A stretch of DNA of 16,934 nt, from assembly GCA_031267995.1 (NCBI GenBank), contig JAIRXZ010000127.1:1-16934 (forward strand), read 5' to 3'. The position numbers were made by a program, and so were the translations under genes. The DNA is from Odoribacteraceae bacterium. GTDB taxonomy: Bacteria; Bacteroidota; Bacteroidia; Bacteroidales; Marinifilaceae. The notes below the pieces were generated by a model. The model saw only the letters and a program-made list of their open reading frames with translations. It did not search any database and had not been told where the DNA came from. Of this stretch, positions 8,098 to 15,640 are shown one piece after another (within the stretch, counting starts at the first letter, position 1; every line of letters begins with the position of its first letter).

Positions 8098-8136
8098 GAT
8101 GTGGGGTTGGTGGTGCGGGTGTAGGCGAGAAGCCGG

Positions 8137-9051
8137 TCATGCCTTTCCGGGGGTACGTTTCAAGGCCTCTATCTCCCGCGCGAGGTTTTCGATGGCTTTC
8201 GCTTGTTCTTCGATAGCTTTCGCTTGCTCCTCGAGAGCTTGTTCTCGCTCTACAAGGGCTTTCGCCTGCTCCTCGATGACTTTGTCTTTCTCTTCGATAG
8301 CCATGGCGTGCGTCCGTTCGGTGATGCGGCGTTCCTCGATATCGAAATCCTCCCGCGTCATCTCCGCGCGCATTTGTGGAGTCCCTATCGCCCGTTGCAG
8401 GCGGCGGAGAATCGGGTTATACTCCTTGGGGATCCCCTCTTCGGGCAGGAAAAGATAATGCCTGTTTTCGTCCGTGTTCTCCTGGTCGAAGATCGCCAGC
8501 AGCCGCTCCAGATCGTCCCGGCGACGCGACTTCAGGCGCGAAATCTGGATAATCCACGAACGATGGTGCAACCCCTCGATAAACTCGCCGTTGGCGGTAA
8601 ACTCCTTGCCCGTCATCCTGTCCCGCACCCGCGAGTCCACCTCCAGCAGCGAGGCGTCGGAGATCCCAATGTCGTAGCCGAGGAAAAAAATGCAGTAAAT
8701 CTGCCGCGCGTGCGACACGTTGGTGGCATCCACGTGGACGTTGCGCTGATCCTGGTACCTCCCGCCGAGATAACGACGGAAGCGCATGATATCCGTCACG
8801 TTTTTCGCCTTTTGCATCTCGATGATCACGCTTTTGTGTCCCTCCGGCGTCTCCACGTTTGCCGAAAAATCGATATGGTAGACGGTCAGCATCTCGATTT
8901 TTCCCTCCCCCTCGGAGATATTTTCCTGCGGCAGGAACTCCAGGTCGAGCACCTTTTCCCCGATGATGGCCGAGATCAACAACCTGGCTACCTTTTTGTC
9001 TTCCATCATGTACTTGAAGACCACGTCGTAAATTGGATTGGCTATTAGCAT
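8137..9051 (-). CDS. PD-(D/E)XK nuclease family transposase (Rpn-like)
   Basis: A 304-residue protein of the PD-(D/E)XK 'Rpn family recombination-promoting nuclease/putative transposase' type, common in Bacteroidota. The N-terminus MLIANPIYDVVFKYMMEDKKVA and the core HIDFSANVE...VIIEMQ are diagnostic: Asp61 and Glu78-x-Gln80 are the likely metal-binding residues, with Gln in place of the usual Lys. Residues of about 247-297 form a coiled coil of Glu/Gln/Ala/Lys heptads such as EEQAKAI, encoded by near-identical 21-bp repeats. I use the ATG at 9051; the reading frame extends to 9117, but those 22 codons are Arg/Thr-rich and would begin upstream of the predicted transcription start. No terminal inverted repeats are evident, so it is probably a resident gene and not a complete transposon. 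It is the first gene of the leftward run. Confidence 0.85.
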   Translation of the reverse strand: MLIANPIYDVVFKYMMEDKKVARLLISAIIGEKVLDLEFLPQENISEGEGKIEMLTVYHIDFSANVETPEGHKSVIIEMQKAKNVTDIMRFRRYLGGRYQDQRNVHVDATNVSHARQIYCIFFLGYDIGISDASLLEVDSRVRDRMTGKEFTANGEFIEGLHHRSWIIQISRLKSRRRDDLERLLAIFDQENTDENRHYLFLPEEGIPKEYNPILRRLQRAIGTPQMRAEMTREDFDIEERRITERTHAMAIEEKDKVIEEQAKALVEREQALEEQAKAIEEQAKAIENLAREIEALKRTPGKA

Positions 9052-9085
9052 GTTATTTTTTGTGTTACCGGTTACATGTCGTGTT

Positions 9086-9122
9086 GCCCGCGTCCTTCGA
9101 GCGGACGGGCTTGACAAAGATA
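9086..9122 (-). promoter_or_regulatory. Bacteroidota-type promoter for the leftward run, with leader hairpin
   Basis: TATCTTTG on the minus strand (9122-9115) matches the TAnnTTTG -7 consensus exactly. A T-rich stretch (TTTTTTTTTC) lies upstream, at about the -33 position. Transcription would start near 9108, 57 nt before the ATG at 9051. The start of the leader (9110-9086) can fold into an imperfect GC-rich hairpin, GCCC/GGGC plus GTCC/GGAC around TTCGAGC. This is the only clear -7 box for the PD-(D/E)XK-hydE-bioB-recA-peptidase run. Confidence 0.6.
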
Positions 9123-9453
9123 TGCCTTATTCCCCGAAAAAAAAAGACGACGACGCGCCGGACAGGGGGATGTTCGACGCGAACGCGGGCATTTTCAATT
9201 TGCAAGTTCGCGATTTCAACTTAAACGTGGGCACGTTCAAGTTGAAAGTGGGCACGTTTGTTTTCAAACAGCCCACTTTGAAAGTGAAAGTGCCCACTTT
9301 CGTTTTCAAACAGCCCACTTTGAAAGTAAAGTGAGCACTTTTGTTTTCAAACAGCCCACTTTGAAAATGAAAGTGGTCACTTTGAAAACAAACGTGCCCA
9401 CGTTTAAGTTGAAAGTGCCCACGTTTGGATTGAAAACGCGCGCTTGCAAATGA
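9122..9453 (+). pseudogene. Possible heptapeptide-repeat ORF broken by a 1-bp deletion
   Basis: From the ATG at 9122 the plus strand reads MPYSPKKKDDDAPDRG and then heptads of the type VGTFKLK, VGTFVFK, QPTLKVK, VPTFVFK. The frame stops at 9334. Unit 7 of the underlying 21-bp array (9311-9330) is 20 bp long. If the missing base is restored, the heptads continue (VSTFVFK, QPTLKMK, VPTFKLK, VPTFGLK) to TGA at 9451-9453. The minus strand is also open in heptads over 9127-9318, and the ATG overlaps the -7 box of the opposite promoter. Real translation is therefore doubtful. Entered as a possible decayed gene and not a confident one. Confidence 0.22.
9185..9435. repeat. 21-bp tandem array B (12 units) with internal inverted symmetry
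   Basis: Twelve consecutive units start at 9185, 9206, 9227, 9248, 9269, 9290, 9311, 9331, 9352, 9373, 9394 and 9415. All are 21 bp except the seventh, which is 20. Left-hand units begin GTGGGCAC, right-hand units begin GTGCCCAC (its reverse complement), and middle units begin CAGCCCAC or similar. Positions 9214-9237 and 9391-9414 are a perfect 24-nt inverted repeat; 9248-9268 and 9381-9401 are a perfect 21-nt inverted repeat. The region could fold into one long hairpin or several alternatives. It fills the gap between the PD-(D/E)XK promoter and ispD. Function unknown. Confidence 0.85.
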
Positions 9454-9488
9454 TCGGCGCGGTGGTTCGGGGAGGAAGTGGACGCGTC

Positions 9489-9551
9489 GGGTTACATGTC
9501 GAGAGCATCGGCGTACGCGTCGCGACCATCGGGTTACGCGTCGCTACCATC
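9489..9551. repeat. 21-bp tandem array C (three units) reaching into the ispD 3' end
   Basis: Three 21-bp units lie at 9489-9509, 9510-9530 and 9531-9551. The last two match at most positions (GTTACGCGTCGCTACCATC against CGTACGCGTCGCGACCATC). Plus-strand translation gives heptads GLHVESI, GVRVATI, GLRVATI. The third unit contains the last codons and the TAA stop of the leftward ispD gene. The sequence is unrelated to array B but has the same period and lies 53 bp from it. Confidence 0.75.
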
Positions 9552-10265
9552 CCGGCGGAGGTAGCTCTCCAGCAGGAAAATATCCTCCGGGTAGGTCAAT
9601 TTCATGTTGGCCTCCTCGCCCGTGACGACGTGGATTCTCGTCCGCGGGAGGTAACGCTTCACCACGGCGCTATCATCCGTGGCTCGGAAGCGGGGGTCGG
9701 TCAGCGAGATGGCGTACGCGGCGCGGATCGTCTCCAACTTAAACGCCTGCGGGGTCTGCGCGCGCAACAGGCGGGAGCGTTCCAGCACCCCCTCGACGCG
9801 CCCCCCCCGGATGCGGTAAATCGTTTCGACAACGGGCAACGCCACGGTCACGGCATCGTGAAGGAGCAGGGCATCAAGCACGTCGTCAATCACCCGTTGG
9901 CTCACCAGCGGTCGCGCCGCGTCGTGCAGGAGCAGTCGCGTGGACGGATCGTCGTAAAGGGCGATGGCCGCGAGGCTGGAATGGTGGCGTTGTTCGCCTC
10001 CCGCGATCACCCGCGTCACCTTTCGCCAGGCGTTTCGCGACACCATCTCCTCCACGAGGGGCACGTCCGCCGCCCGCGAAACAATCACGATTTCGTCCAC
10101 CCGCGCGTTGCGTTCAAAGGCCTCCACGGAGCGCTCGATCACCGTTCGGCCGGCGATTTTCCAGAATTGTTTCGGCGTCTCTCCCCCCGCCCGGTTGCCG
10201 CTGCCCCCGGCCAGGATTACCGCCACGTTTCGTCCCTGTTGGTCGCTGATAATTCGTTTGTTCAT
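9534..10265 (-). CDS. ispD: 2-C-methyl-D-erythritol 4-phosphate cytidylyltransferase (IspD/TarI family)
   Basis: A cytidylyltransferase of 243 residues. The CTP-binding loop is LAGGSGNRAGGETPKQF (18-34). HDAARP (114-119), TPQAF (171-175), DDSAVV (197-202) and TGEEANMKLTYPEDI (215-229) are all family motifs. The expected reaction joins CTP and methylerythritol phosphate in the non-mevalonate isoprenoid pathway. The related ribitol-5-phosphate enzyme (TarI) shares these motifs, so the substrate is less certain than the fold. About ten residues precede the usual N-terminus. The C-terminal RRDGSDA and the stop fall in 21-bp array C, so the original end may have been replaced. It is separated from DUF1015 by 168 nt containing a hairpin, so it may have its own promoter; none is clear. 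Confidence 0.82.
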   Translation of the reverse strand: MNKRIISDQQGRNVAVILAGGSGNRAGGETPKQFWKIAGRTVIERSVEAFERNARVDEIVIVSRAADVPLVEEMVSRNAWRKVTRVIAGGEQRHHSSLAAIALYDDPSTRLLLHDAARPLVSQRVIDDVLDALLLHDAVTVALPVVETIYRIRGGRVEGVLERSRLLRAQTPQAFKLETIRAAYAISLTDPRFRATDDSAVVKRYLPRTRIHVVTGEEANMKLTYPEDIFLLESYLRRDGSDA

Positions 10266-10384
10266 GGATCAAAAGATTTCGGTTTACCGCCAGGCAACAG
10301 GCCGTCGGCGGGGAGTGAAAGGAGCCGCCGCGGGGTTTTCGCTGCTCCCGCGAACGTCCGGGCGGTGGCGCCTTCACGTTCCCG

Positions 10385-10433
10385 GGATCGCGATCCTCGC
10401 GGCGGGTGGGTTTATTCCGGGCGGTTTCCCGCC
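10385..10433 (-). terminator. Hairpins just downstream of the DUF1015 gene
   Basis: Directly after the DUF1015 stop, the minus strand reads GGCGG-GAAA-CCGCC (10433-10420), a 5-bp stem with a GNRA tetraloop. It lacks a T-run, so termination is uncertain. Further on, GGATCGCGATCC (10385-10396) is a perfect 12-bp palindrome. Either may process or end the gcvT-serC-serA-DUF1015 message before ispD. Confidence 0.35.
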
Positions 10434-11684
10434 TCAGTCAAGTTTGTGGATCACCAGGCCGGAGCGCAGTTTAGGCTCGAACCAGGTGGTTTTGGGCGGC
10501 ATGATGTTGCCCGTGTCGGCGATGTTGATCAGTTGCTTCATGGAGACGGGGAAGAGGGCGAAAGCCACCTTCATCTCCCCGCTGTCCACGCGGCGTTTCA
10601 ATTCGCCCAGGCCGCGGATGCCTCCCACGAAATCCACGCGGGTGGAGCGGCGCAGGTCTTGGATGTCGAGGATCTCCGCCAGCACGAGATTCGAGAGGAT
10701 CGTCACGTCCAGCACGCCAATCGGGTCGTTATCGTCATACGCGCCCGGCTTGGCCGTCAGTTTAAACCACATGCCTCCCAGGTACATGCCAAATTCGTGC
10801 AAGCGGGTGGGGTGATAGACCTCCGCCCCCATGTTTTCCACGATAAAGTTGTTTCCCAGGCGGGCGATGAGTTCCCCGGCGGTGAGGCCGTTCAGGTCTT
10901 TGACCACGCGGTTGTAGTCGATGATCCGCAGTTGGTTATCCGGGAAGTGGACAGCCATGAAATAGTTGTACTCCTCGCTCCCGTCGTGTCCCGGATTTTT
11001 CTGGCTATACTCGGCGCCGATGCGGGCGGCGGCGGCCGTCCGGTGATGGCCGTCGGCCACGTAGGTGTAGGGGACTTTGGTGGCGAAGAGCGTCTCCAGG
11101 CGTTGGTTCGTCTCCGGGCAATCGATCGCCCAGAAGTGGTGGCCGAAGCCATCCTCCGCCGTGAAGTCATAGTCGGCCTCCCGCGCGACGATGCCGGTGA
11201 CGATGGCGTCAATCTCGCGCACAGCCCTGTAAGCGAAGAACACCGGTTCCAGGTTCGCGTTCACGTGGCGGGTGAGCACCATGCGATCCTCCTCCTTATC
11301 CGGGCGGGTGAGTTCATGTTTTTTAATGATGCCGTTCGCGTAATCCTCGCAAGCCGCGCAGCCGACGATGCCGTACTGCGTCCGTCCCTCCATCGTCTGG
11401 GCGTAGACGTAGAAGCGGGGCGTTTCGTCCTGCACCAGCCACCCTTGTTCCTGGAACATTTTGAAGTTTGCCACGCTTTTGTTATAGACCTGCTCGGAGT
11501 GCGCGTCGGTGCCGACGGGGCAATCAATCTCCGCGCGGGTCACGTGCAGCAGCGACCGGGGTTTTCCGGCGGCCATCCGCGCGGCCTCCTCCGAGTTCAT
11601 CACGTCGTAGGGCAGGCAGGCCAGCTCCTCGCAGATCTCCCGCGTTGGCGGTCGCAGCCCCCTGAATGGTTTTACTATTGCCAT
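10434..11684 (-). CDS. DUF1015 family protein of the serine operon
   Basis: A 416-residue DUF1015 protein. The N-terminal PFRGLRPP, the central HELTRPDKEEDR (123-134) and the ADGHHRTAAA motif (210-219) are the family's hallmarks, and the length is typical. Its start is 9 nt from the serA stop, so serC, serA and this gene are tightly co-transcribed. That order is familiar from Bacteroidota. The DGHHR motif resembles the catalytic loop of ParB/sulfiredoxin-fold serine kinases such as SerK, so a role with free serine or phosphoserine is conceivable. This is inference; no function is established to my knowledge. No signal peptide or membrane segment is seen, so the protein is cytoplasmic. Confidence 0.88.
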   Translation of the reverse strand: MAIVKPFRGLRPPTREICEELACLPYDVMNSEEAARMAAGKPRSLLHVTRAEIDCPVGTDAHSEQVYNKSVANFKMFQEQGWLVQDETPRFYVYAQTMEGRTQYGIVGCAACEDYANGIIKKHELTRPDKEEDRMVLTRHVNANLEPVFFAYRAVREIDAIVTGIVAREADYDFTAEDGFGHHFWAIDCPETNQRLETLFATKVPYTYVADGHHRTAAAARIGAEYSQKNPGHDGSEEYNYFMAVHFPDNQLRIIDYNRVVKDLNGLTAGELIARLGNNFIVENMGAEVYHPTRLHEFGMYLGGMWFKLTAKPGAYDDNDPIGVLDVTILSNLVLAEILDIQDLRRSTRVDFVGGIRGLGELKRRVDSGEMKVAFALFPVSMKQLINIADTGNIMPPKTTWFEPKLRSGLVIHKLD

Positions 11685-11693
11685 GTTTTCGAG

Positions 11694-12608
11694 TTAATTT
11701 ACTTTGAATTTCTTGTCGCCGGTCTTGAAAAAATTCACGATTTGGCGGGCAGCGGCCAAACCTGCATTCACGTTGGCCTCCTCGGTTTGGGCGCCCATTT
11801 TCTTGGGGGTAGCGTAGAAGCGTCCCTCGAATTTTTTGAACGCCTCGCTGTCCGGGGCAATGTCGGTGATATAGCCAAAATCCTGGCGTTCATCCATCAA
11901 CCGGGCAAGCCCCTCCTCGTCGATCACCTCCTTGCGGGCGGTATTCACCAGCACGGCGCCGGCGGGCATTTGGCGCAGCAAATCGTAATTGATGGAGCGC
12001 TTTGTCTCGGCGGTCGCGGGGATGTGCAGGGAGATGTATTGGCAAGTGGTGTAAAGCTCCCCGACCGAGTGCAGGGGGGTGGCGCCGGCGGCGCGAATCT
12101 GTTCGTCGGTCATGTAGGGATCGAAGGCGTACACCTCCATGCCAAAGCCGCGGGCGATGCGACCGACGTTTTGCCCCACGTTGCCGTAGGCGTGCACGCC
12201 GATTTTCTTCCCCTTCAGCTCGCTGCCCGACTTCCCGTTGTAGAAGCCGCGCGCCATGTAAACCATCAGCCCCAGCGCCAGCTCTGCCACGGCGTTGGCG
12301 TTTTGTCCGGGGGTATTCATGGCCACCACGTCGCGGGCGGTGCAAGCCTCCAGGTCGATATTATCATACCCGGCGCCGGCGCGCACGATCACCTTCAACT
12401 TTTTGGCAGCCTCGATCACCTCCCGCGTGGCTTTATCCGAGCGGATAATCATCGCATCCGCGTCCGTCACGGCGGCCAGCAGCTCCTGCGGGGAGGTGTA
12501 CTTCTCCAGCAGATCCAACTTGTAACCCTCTGCCTCCACGATCTCGCGGATACCCCGGACGGCTACCGGGGCAAAGGGTTTATCCGTTGCTATCAATACC
12601 TTTTTCAT
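11694..12608 (-). CDS. serA: D-3-phosphoglycerate dehydrogenase, short form with variant catalytic residues
   Basis: A 304-residue NAD-dependent D-2-hydroxyacid dehydrogenase without a C-terminal ACT regulatory domain. The position next to serC points to oxidation of 3-phosphoglycerate in serine synthesis. RAGAGYDNID (76-85), NTPGQNANAVAELAL (98-112) and the Rossmann loop AYGNVG (140-145, first Gly of GxGxxG replaced by Ala) are visible, with catalytic Arg225 in NTARKEVIDE. Where the family has a catalytic His in a TPH-GGST motif, this protein reads TPKKMGAQT (267-275), so the His is replaced by Lys. I believe this is a lineage form in Bacteroidota and not a broken gene, because the rest is intact. 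It is 18 nt downstream of serC and 9 nt upstream of DUF1015. Confidence 0.88.
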   Translation of the reverse strand: MKKVLIATDKPFAPVAVRGIREIVEAEGYKLDLLEKYTSPQELLAAVTDADAMIIRSDKATREVIEAAKKLKVIVRAGAGYDNIDLEACTARDVVAMNTPGQNANAVAELALGLMVYMARGFYNGKSGSELKGKKIGVHAYGNVGQNVGRIARGFGMEVYAFDPYMTDEQIRAAGATPLHSVGELYTTCQYISLHIPATAETKRSINYDLLRQMPAGAVLVNTARKEVIDEEGLARLMDERQDFGYITDIAPDSEAFKKFEGRFYATPKKMGAQTEEANVNAGLAAARQIVNFFKTGDKKFKVN

Positions 12609-12626
12609 GCTTTTACATTTAAACGG

Positions 12627-13697
12627 TCAGTGTTTGGCGGCGAACTCCTGCATGGCCGTCACCAGCACCTTCACGTCCTCCACCGTGCAGGCGTTGTACG
12701 TGGAGGCGCGGAAACCGCCCACGGAGCGATGCCCCTTGATGCCAACGATATTCCGGGCTTTCACGAAATCGAGGAACTCCTTTTCCAGCGATTCGTACCC
12801 CTCGCGCAGCAGGAACGGGATGTTCATCCGCGAGCGCGACCCCTCCTTCACCACGGGGCGGAAAAGTTTGCTCGCGGCCAGCTCGTTATAGATCATATCG
12901 GCGCGTTCGATAGCCCGTTTCTCCATCACCTTCAGCCCGCCGAGCGATTTGATCCACTTCAGCGTCTCCTTCACGGCGAAGATATTCACGCACGGGGGGG
13001 TGTTGTACATCGACTCCTTGTCCACGTGGGTTTTGTAGCGCAGCATCGTGGGGATCATGCGATCGGCCACCACGCGATCCAGCAAATCGTTCTTGATAAT
13101 CACGAAAGTCACGCCGGCAGGCCCCAGGTTTTTCTGTGCCCCGCCGTAGATCATCGCGTACTTCGACACGTCCACCGGCCGGCTGCAAATGTCCGACGAC
13201 ATGTCGCAAATCAGCGGCACCGGCGAGGTCAAGTCCTTGAAAATCTCCGTCCCGCGGATCGTGTTGTTGGACGTGATGTGCGCGTAATCCACGTCCGACG
13301 GGATCGTGAACTCCGGGTAATACGTGAACCCGTCGGCCTCCGAGGAGGCTATCACGTTCACCTCGCCCCACATTTTGGCCTCCTTGATGGCCGCCGTCGA
13401 CCAGGTGCCGGTATTCACGTACGCGGCCTTGGTCTTCAGGAAATTGTAGGGGATCATGCAAAACTGCAAGCTGGCGCCGCCGCCCAGGAAGAGGACGGAG
13501 TACCCTTCCGGCACCCCAAGCACCTCCTTGAACAGCCCGACGGCCTCGTCGTAAACAGCCTGGAAATCGGACGACCGGTGCGATACCTCCAGGATCGATT
13601 GCCCCGTGCTGCCCAGCTCCAAAACGGCCTTCGACACGTTCTCCAGTGTTTCATCCGGCAACTTGCAAGGGCCGGCATTAAAAATGTGTTTTCTCAT
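12627..13697 (-). CDS. serC: Phosphoserine aminotransferase
   Basis: A full-length 356-residue SerC, a class-V PLP aminotransferase that converts 3-phosphohydroxypyruvate and glutamate to phosphoserine. The N-terminal FNAGPCKLP, SHRSSDF (39-45), FLGGGASLQF (70-79) and CDMSSDI (164-170) motifs are typical. Lys189 in YGGAQKNLGPAG binds PLP. The C-terminal GHRSVGGFRASTYNA (322-336) binds the substrate phosphate. It starts 33 nt after gcvT and ends 18 nt before serA. A serB phosphatase for the last step of serine synthesis is not in the window. Confidence 0.97.
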   Translation of the reverse strand: MRKHIFNAGPCKLPDETLENVSKAVLELGSTGQSILEVSHRSSDFQAVYDEAVGLFKEVLGVPEGYSVLFLGGGASLQFCMIPYNFLKTKAAYVNTGTWSTAAIKEAKMWGEVNVIASSEADGFTYYPEFTIPSDVDYAHITSNNTIRGTEIFKDLTSPVPLICDMSSDICSRPVDVSKYAMIYGGAQKNLGPAGVTFVIIKNDLLDRVVADRMIPTMLRYKTHVDKESMYNTPPCVNIFAVKETLKWIKSLGGLKVMEKRAIERADMIYNELAASKLFRPVVKEGSRSRMNIPFLLREGYESLEKEFLDFVKARNIVGIKGHRSVGGFRASTYNACTVEDVKVLVTAMQEFAAKH

Positions 13698-13730
13698 CTC
13701 TGTTTTTTTTAAATGTTACCTATCTTGAAA

Positions 13731-14828
<1,098 letters not shown>

Positions 14829-14887
14829 GTTAATTATTCGCTTTATTTCCGTGTTGTTACCTTCTGATTTGTTACTAAAACACCCGG

Positions 14888-14895
14888 CAAAGTTA
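14888..14895 (-). promoter_or_regulatory. -7 promoter box for gcvT-serC-serA-DUF1015
   Basis: TAACTTTG on the minus strand matches the TAnnTTTG consensus exactly, giving a predicted start near 14881 and a 5' leader of about 52 nt before gcvT. A -33 TTG is not at the ideal distance; the nearest (in GGTTGG) is too close. No riboswitch fold is apparent in the short leader. Confidence 0.6.
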
Positions 14896-15017
14896 TAACT
14901 TTTTTCGCCAACCCCCATCCCCGCCGCGAATATTGTTCCCCCTCCCGACGCCCCGTTGACCCCCGCGTTTTTTTTACAGGAAATTCACGTCCGCTGCTTT
15001 TTGTAAGACAAAAATTG

Positions 15018-15025
15018 TACATTTG
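15018..15025 (+). promoter_or_regulatory. -7 promoter box for the STAS gene
   Basis: TACATTTG matches TAnnTTTG exactly, with CTTTTTG roughly 14-20 nt upstream as a possible -33 region. The predicted start is near 15032, about 46 nt before the ATG at 15078. It is divergent from the gcvT promoter, the two -7 boxes being about 120 bp apart. Confidence 0.6.
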
Positions 15026-15077
15026 TCCCGCGATCACAAAAAAGAAACAATTCAAGCTCTAACGTACCAAAAACCAC

Positions 15078-15452
15078 ATGAATACAGCGTCAAACACCCC
15101 GCGCGAGGCCGCCAGCCTGCTAAACATTACAAGGCAAGGCAACCGCGTCATCGCCGAATTTATTGACATCAAGCGATTCACCCTCCCCATCACCGACCAG
15201 GTGAAGGACGAACTGCGTCCCCTCCTGGGCGACGGGGGAAAGACGCTAATCTTTGATCTTCACGACATCGAGTTTATCGACAGCAGCGGCATCGGCTGCA
15301 TCATCGCCCTCCTCAAAACGGCAAAAAGCGTCGGCTCGTCGCTGAAATTGTGCGACCTCACGCCCGACGTGATGGACATTTTCAAGCTGCTCCACCTCCA
15401 GGTTATTTTCGACATCTCCGGCACGCGCGCCGACTGCCTCCGGGATATTTAA
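15078..15452 (+). CDS. STAS-domain protein, anti-sigma-factor-antagonist type
   Basis: A 124-residue single-domain STAS protein of the SpoIIAA/RsbV type. The strand LIFDLHDIEFIDSSGIGCII carries the DSSGIG motif; Ser70, the second serine, corresponds to the phosphorylated residue of SpoIIAA. Such proteins work by switching between phosphorylated and free forms that bind a kinase/anti-sigma partner. No kinase, phosphatase or sigma factor is in the window, so its partner is unknown. The first 13 residues are a short polar extension. The divergent position relative to gcvT may be chance. No clear terminator follows, and 15453-15640 holds nothing I can identify. Confidence 0.85.
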   Translation: MNTASNTPREAASLLNITRQGNRVIAEFIDIKRFTLPITDQVKDELRPLLGDGGKTLIFDLHDIEFIDSSGIGCIIALLKTAKSVGSSLKLCDLTPDVMDIFKLLHLQVIFDISGTRADCLRDI

Positions 15453-15640
15453 CGCCGGCAACACCCCGACGGGAGGTCAAAAAAGCCCCCCGCGCAAACC
15501 GGAAAAACGGGCGAAAACGGGCGAGAAATAGAGACGAAATGTGACACGACCCCTCCCCGTCCACGCGAAACCGGAAAAATAGGTACCACCGCGCCCCCCG
15601 ATCGTCAAAAAACGGACAAAATTCACGAAACTTCGCCACG

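Noticed and set aside
2611..8124. Several 350-550 codon plus-strand frames (2611-4107, 4183-5850, 5866-6927, 7033-8124)
   Set aside because: Antisense to the S9 peptidase, recA, bioB and hydE; Gly/Val/Glu-rich translations typical of antisense reading in GC-rich genes.
9052..9117. Extended N-terminus for the PD-(D/E)XK protein
   Set aside because: The 22 extra residues are not like the family, whose proteins begin near the LIANPIYDVVFK motif, and the upstream start would precede the predicted transcription start.
9444..13712. A plus-strand open frame of 1422 codons
   Set aside because: It is codon-aligned antisense to ispD, DUF1015, serA and serC, which all lie in the same frame. It stays open because these genes avoid TTA, CTA and TCA codons. 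It has no recognisable domain.
14829..14918. Extended N-terminus for GcvT
   Set aside because: The extra 30 residues cross the -7 box at 14888-14895; the ATG at 14828 gives the normal family start and length.
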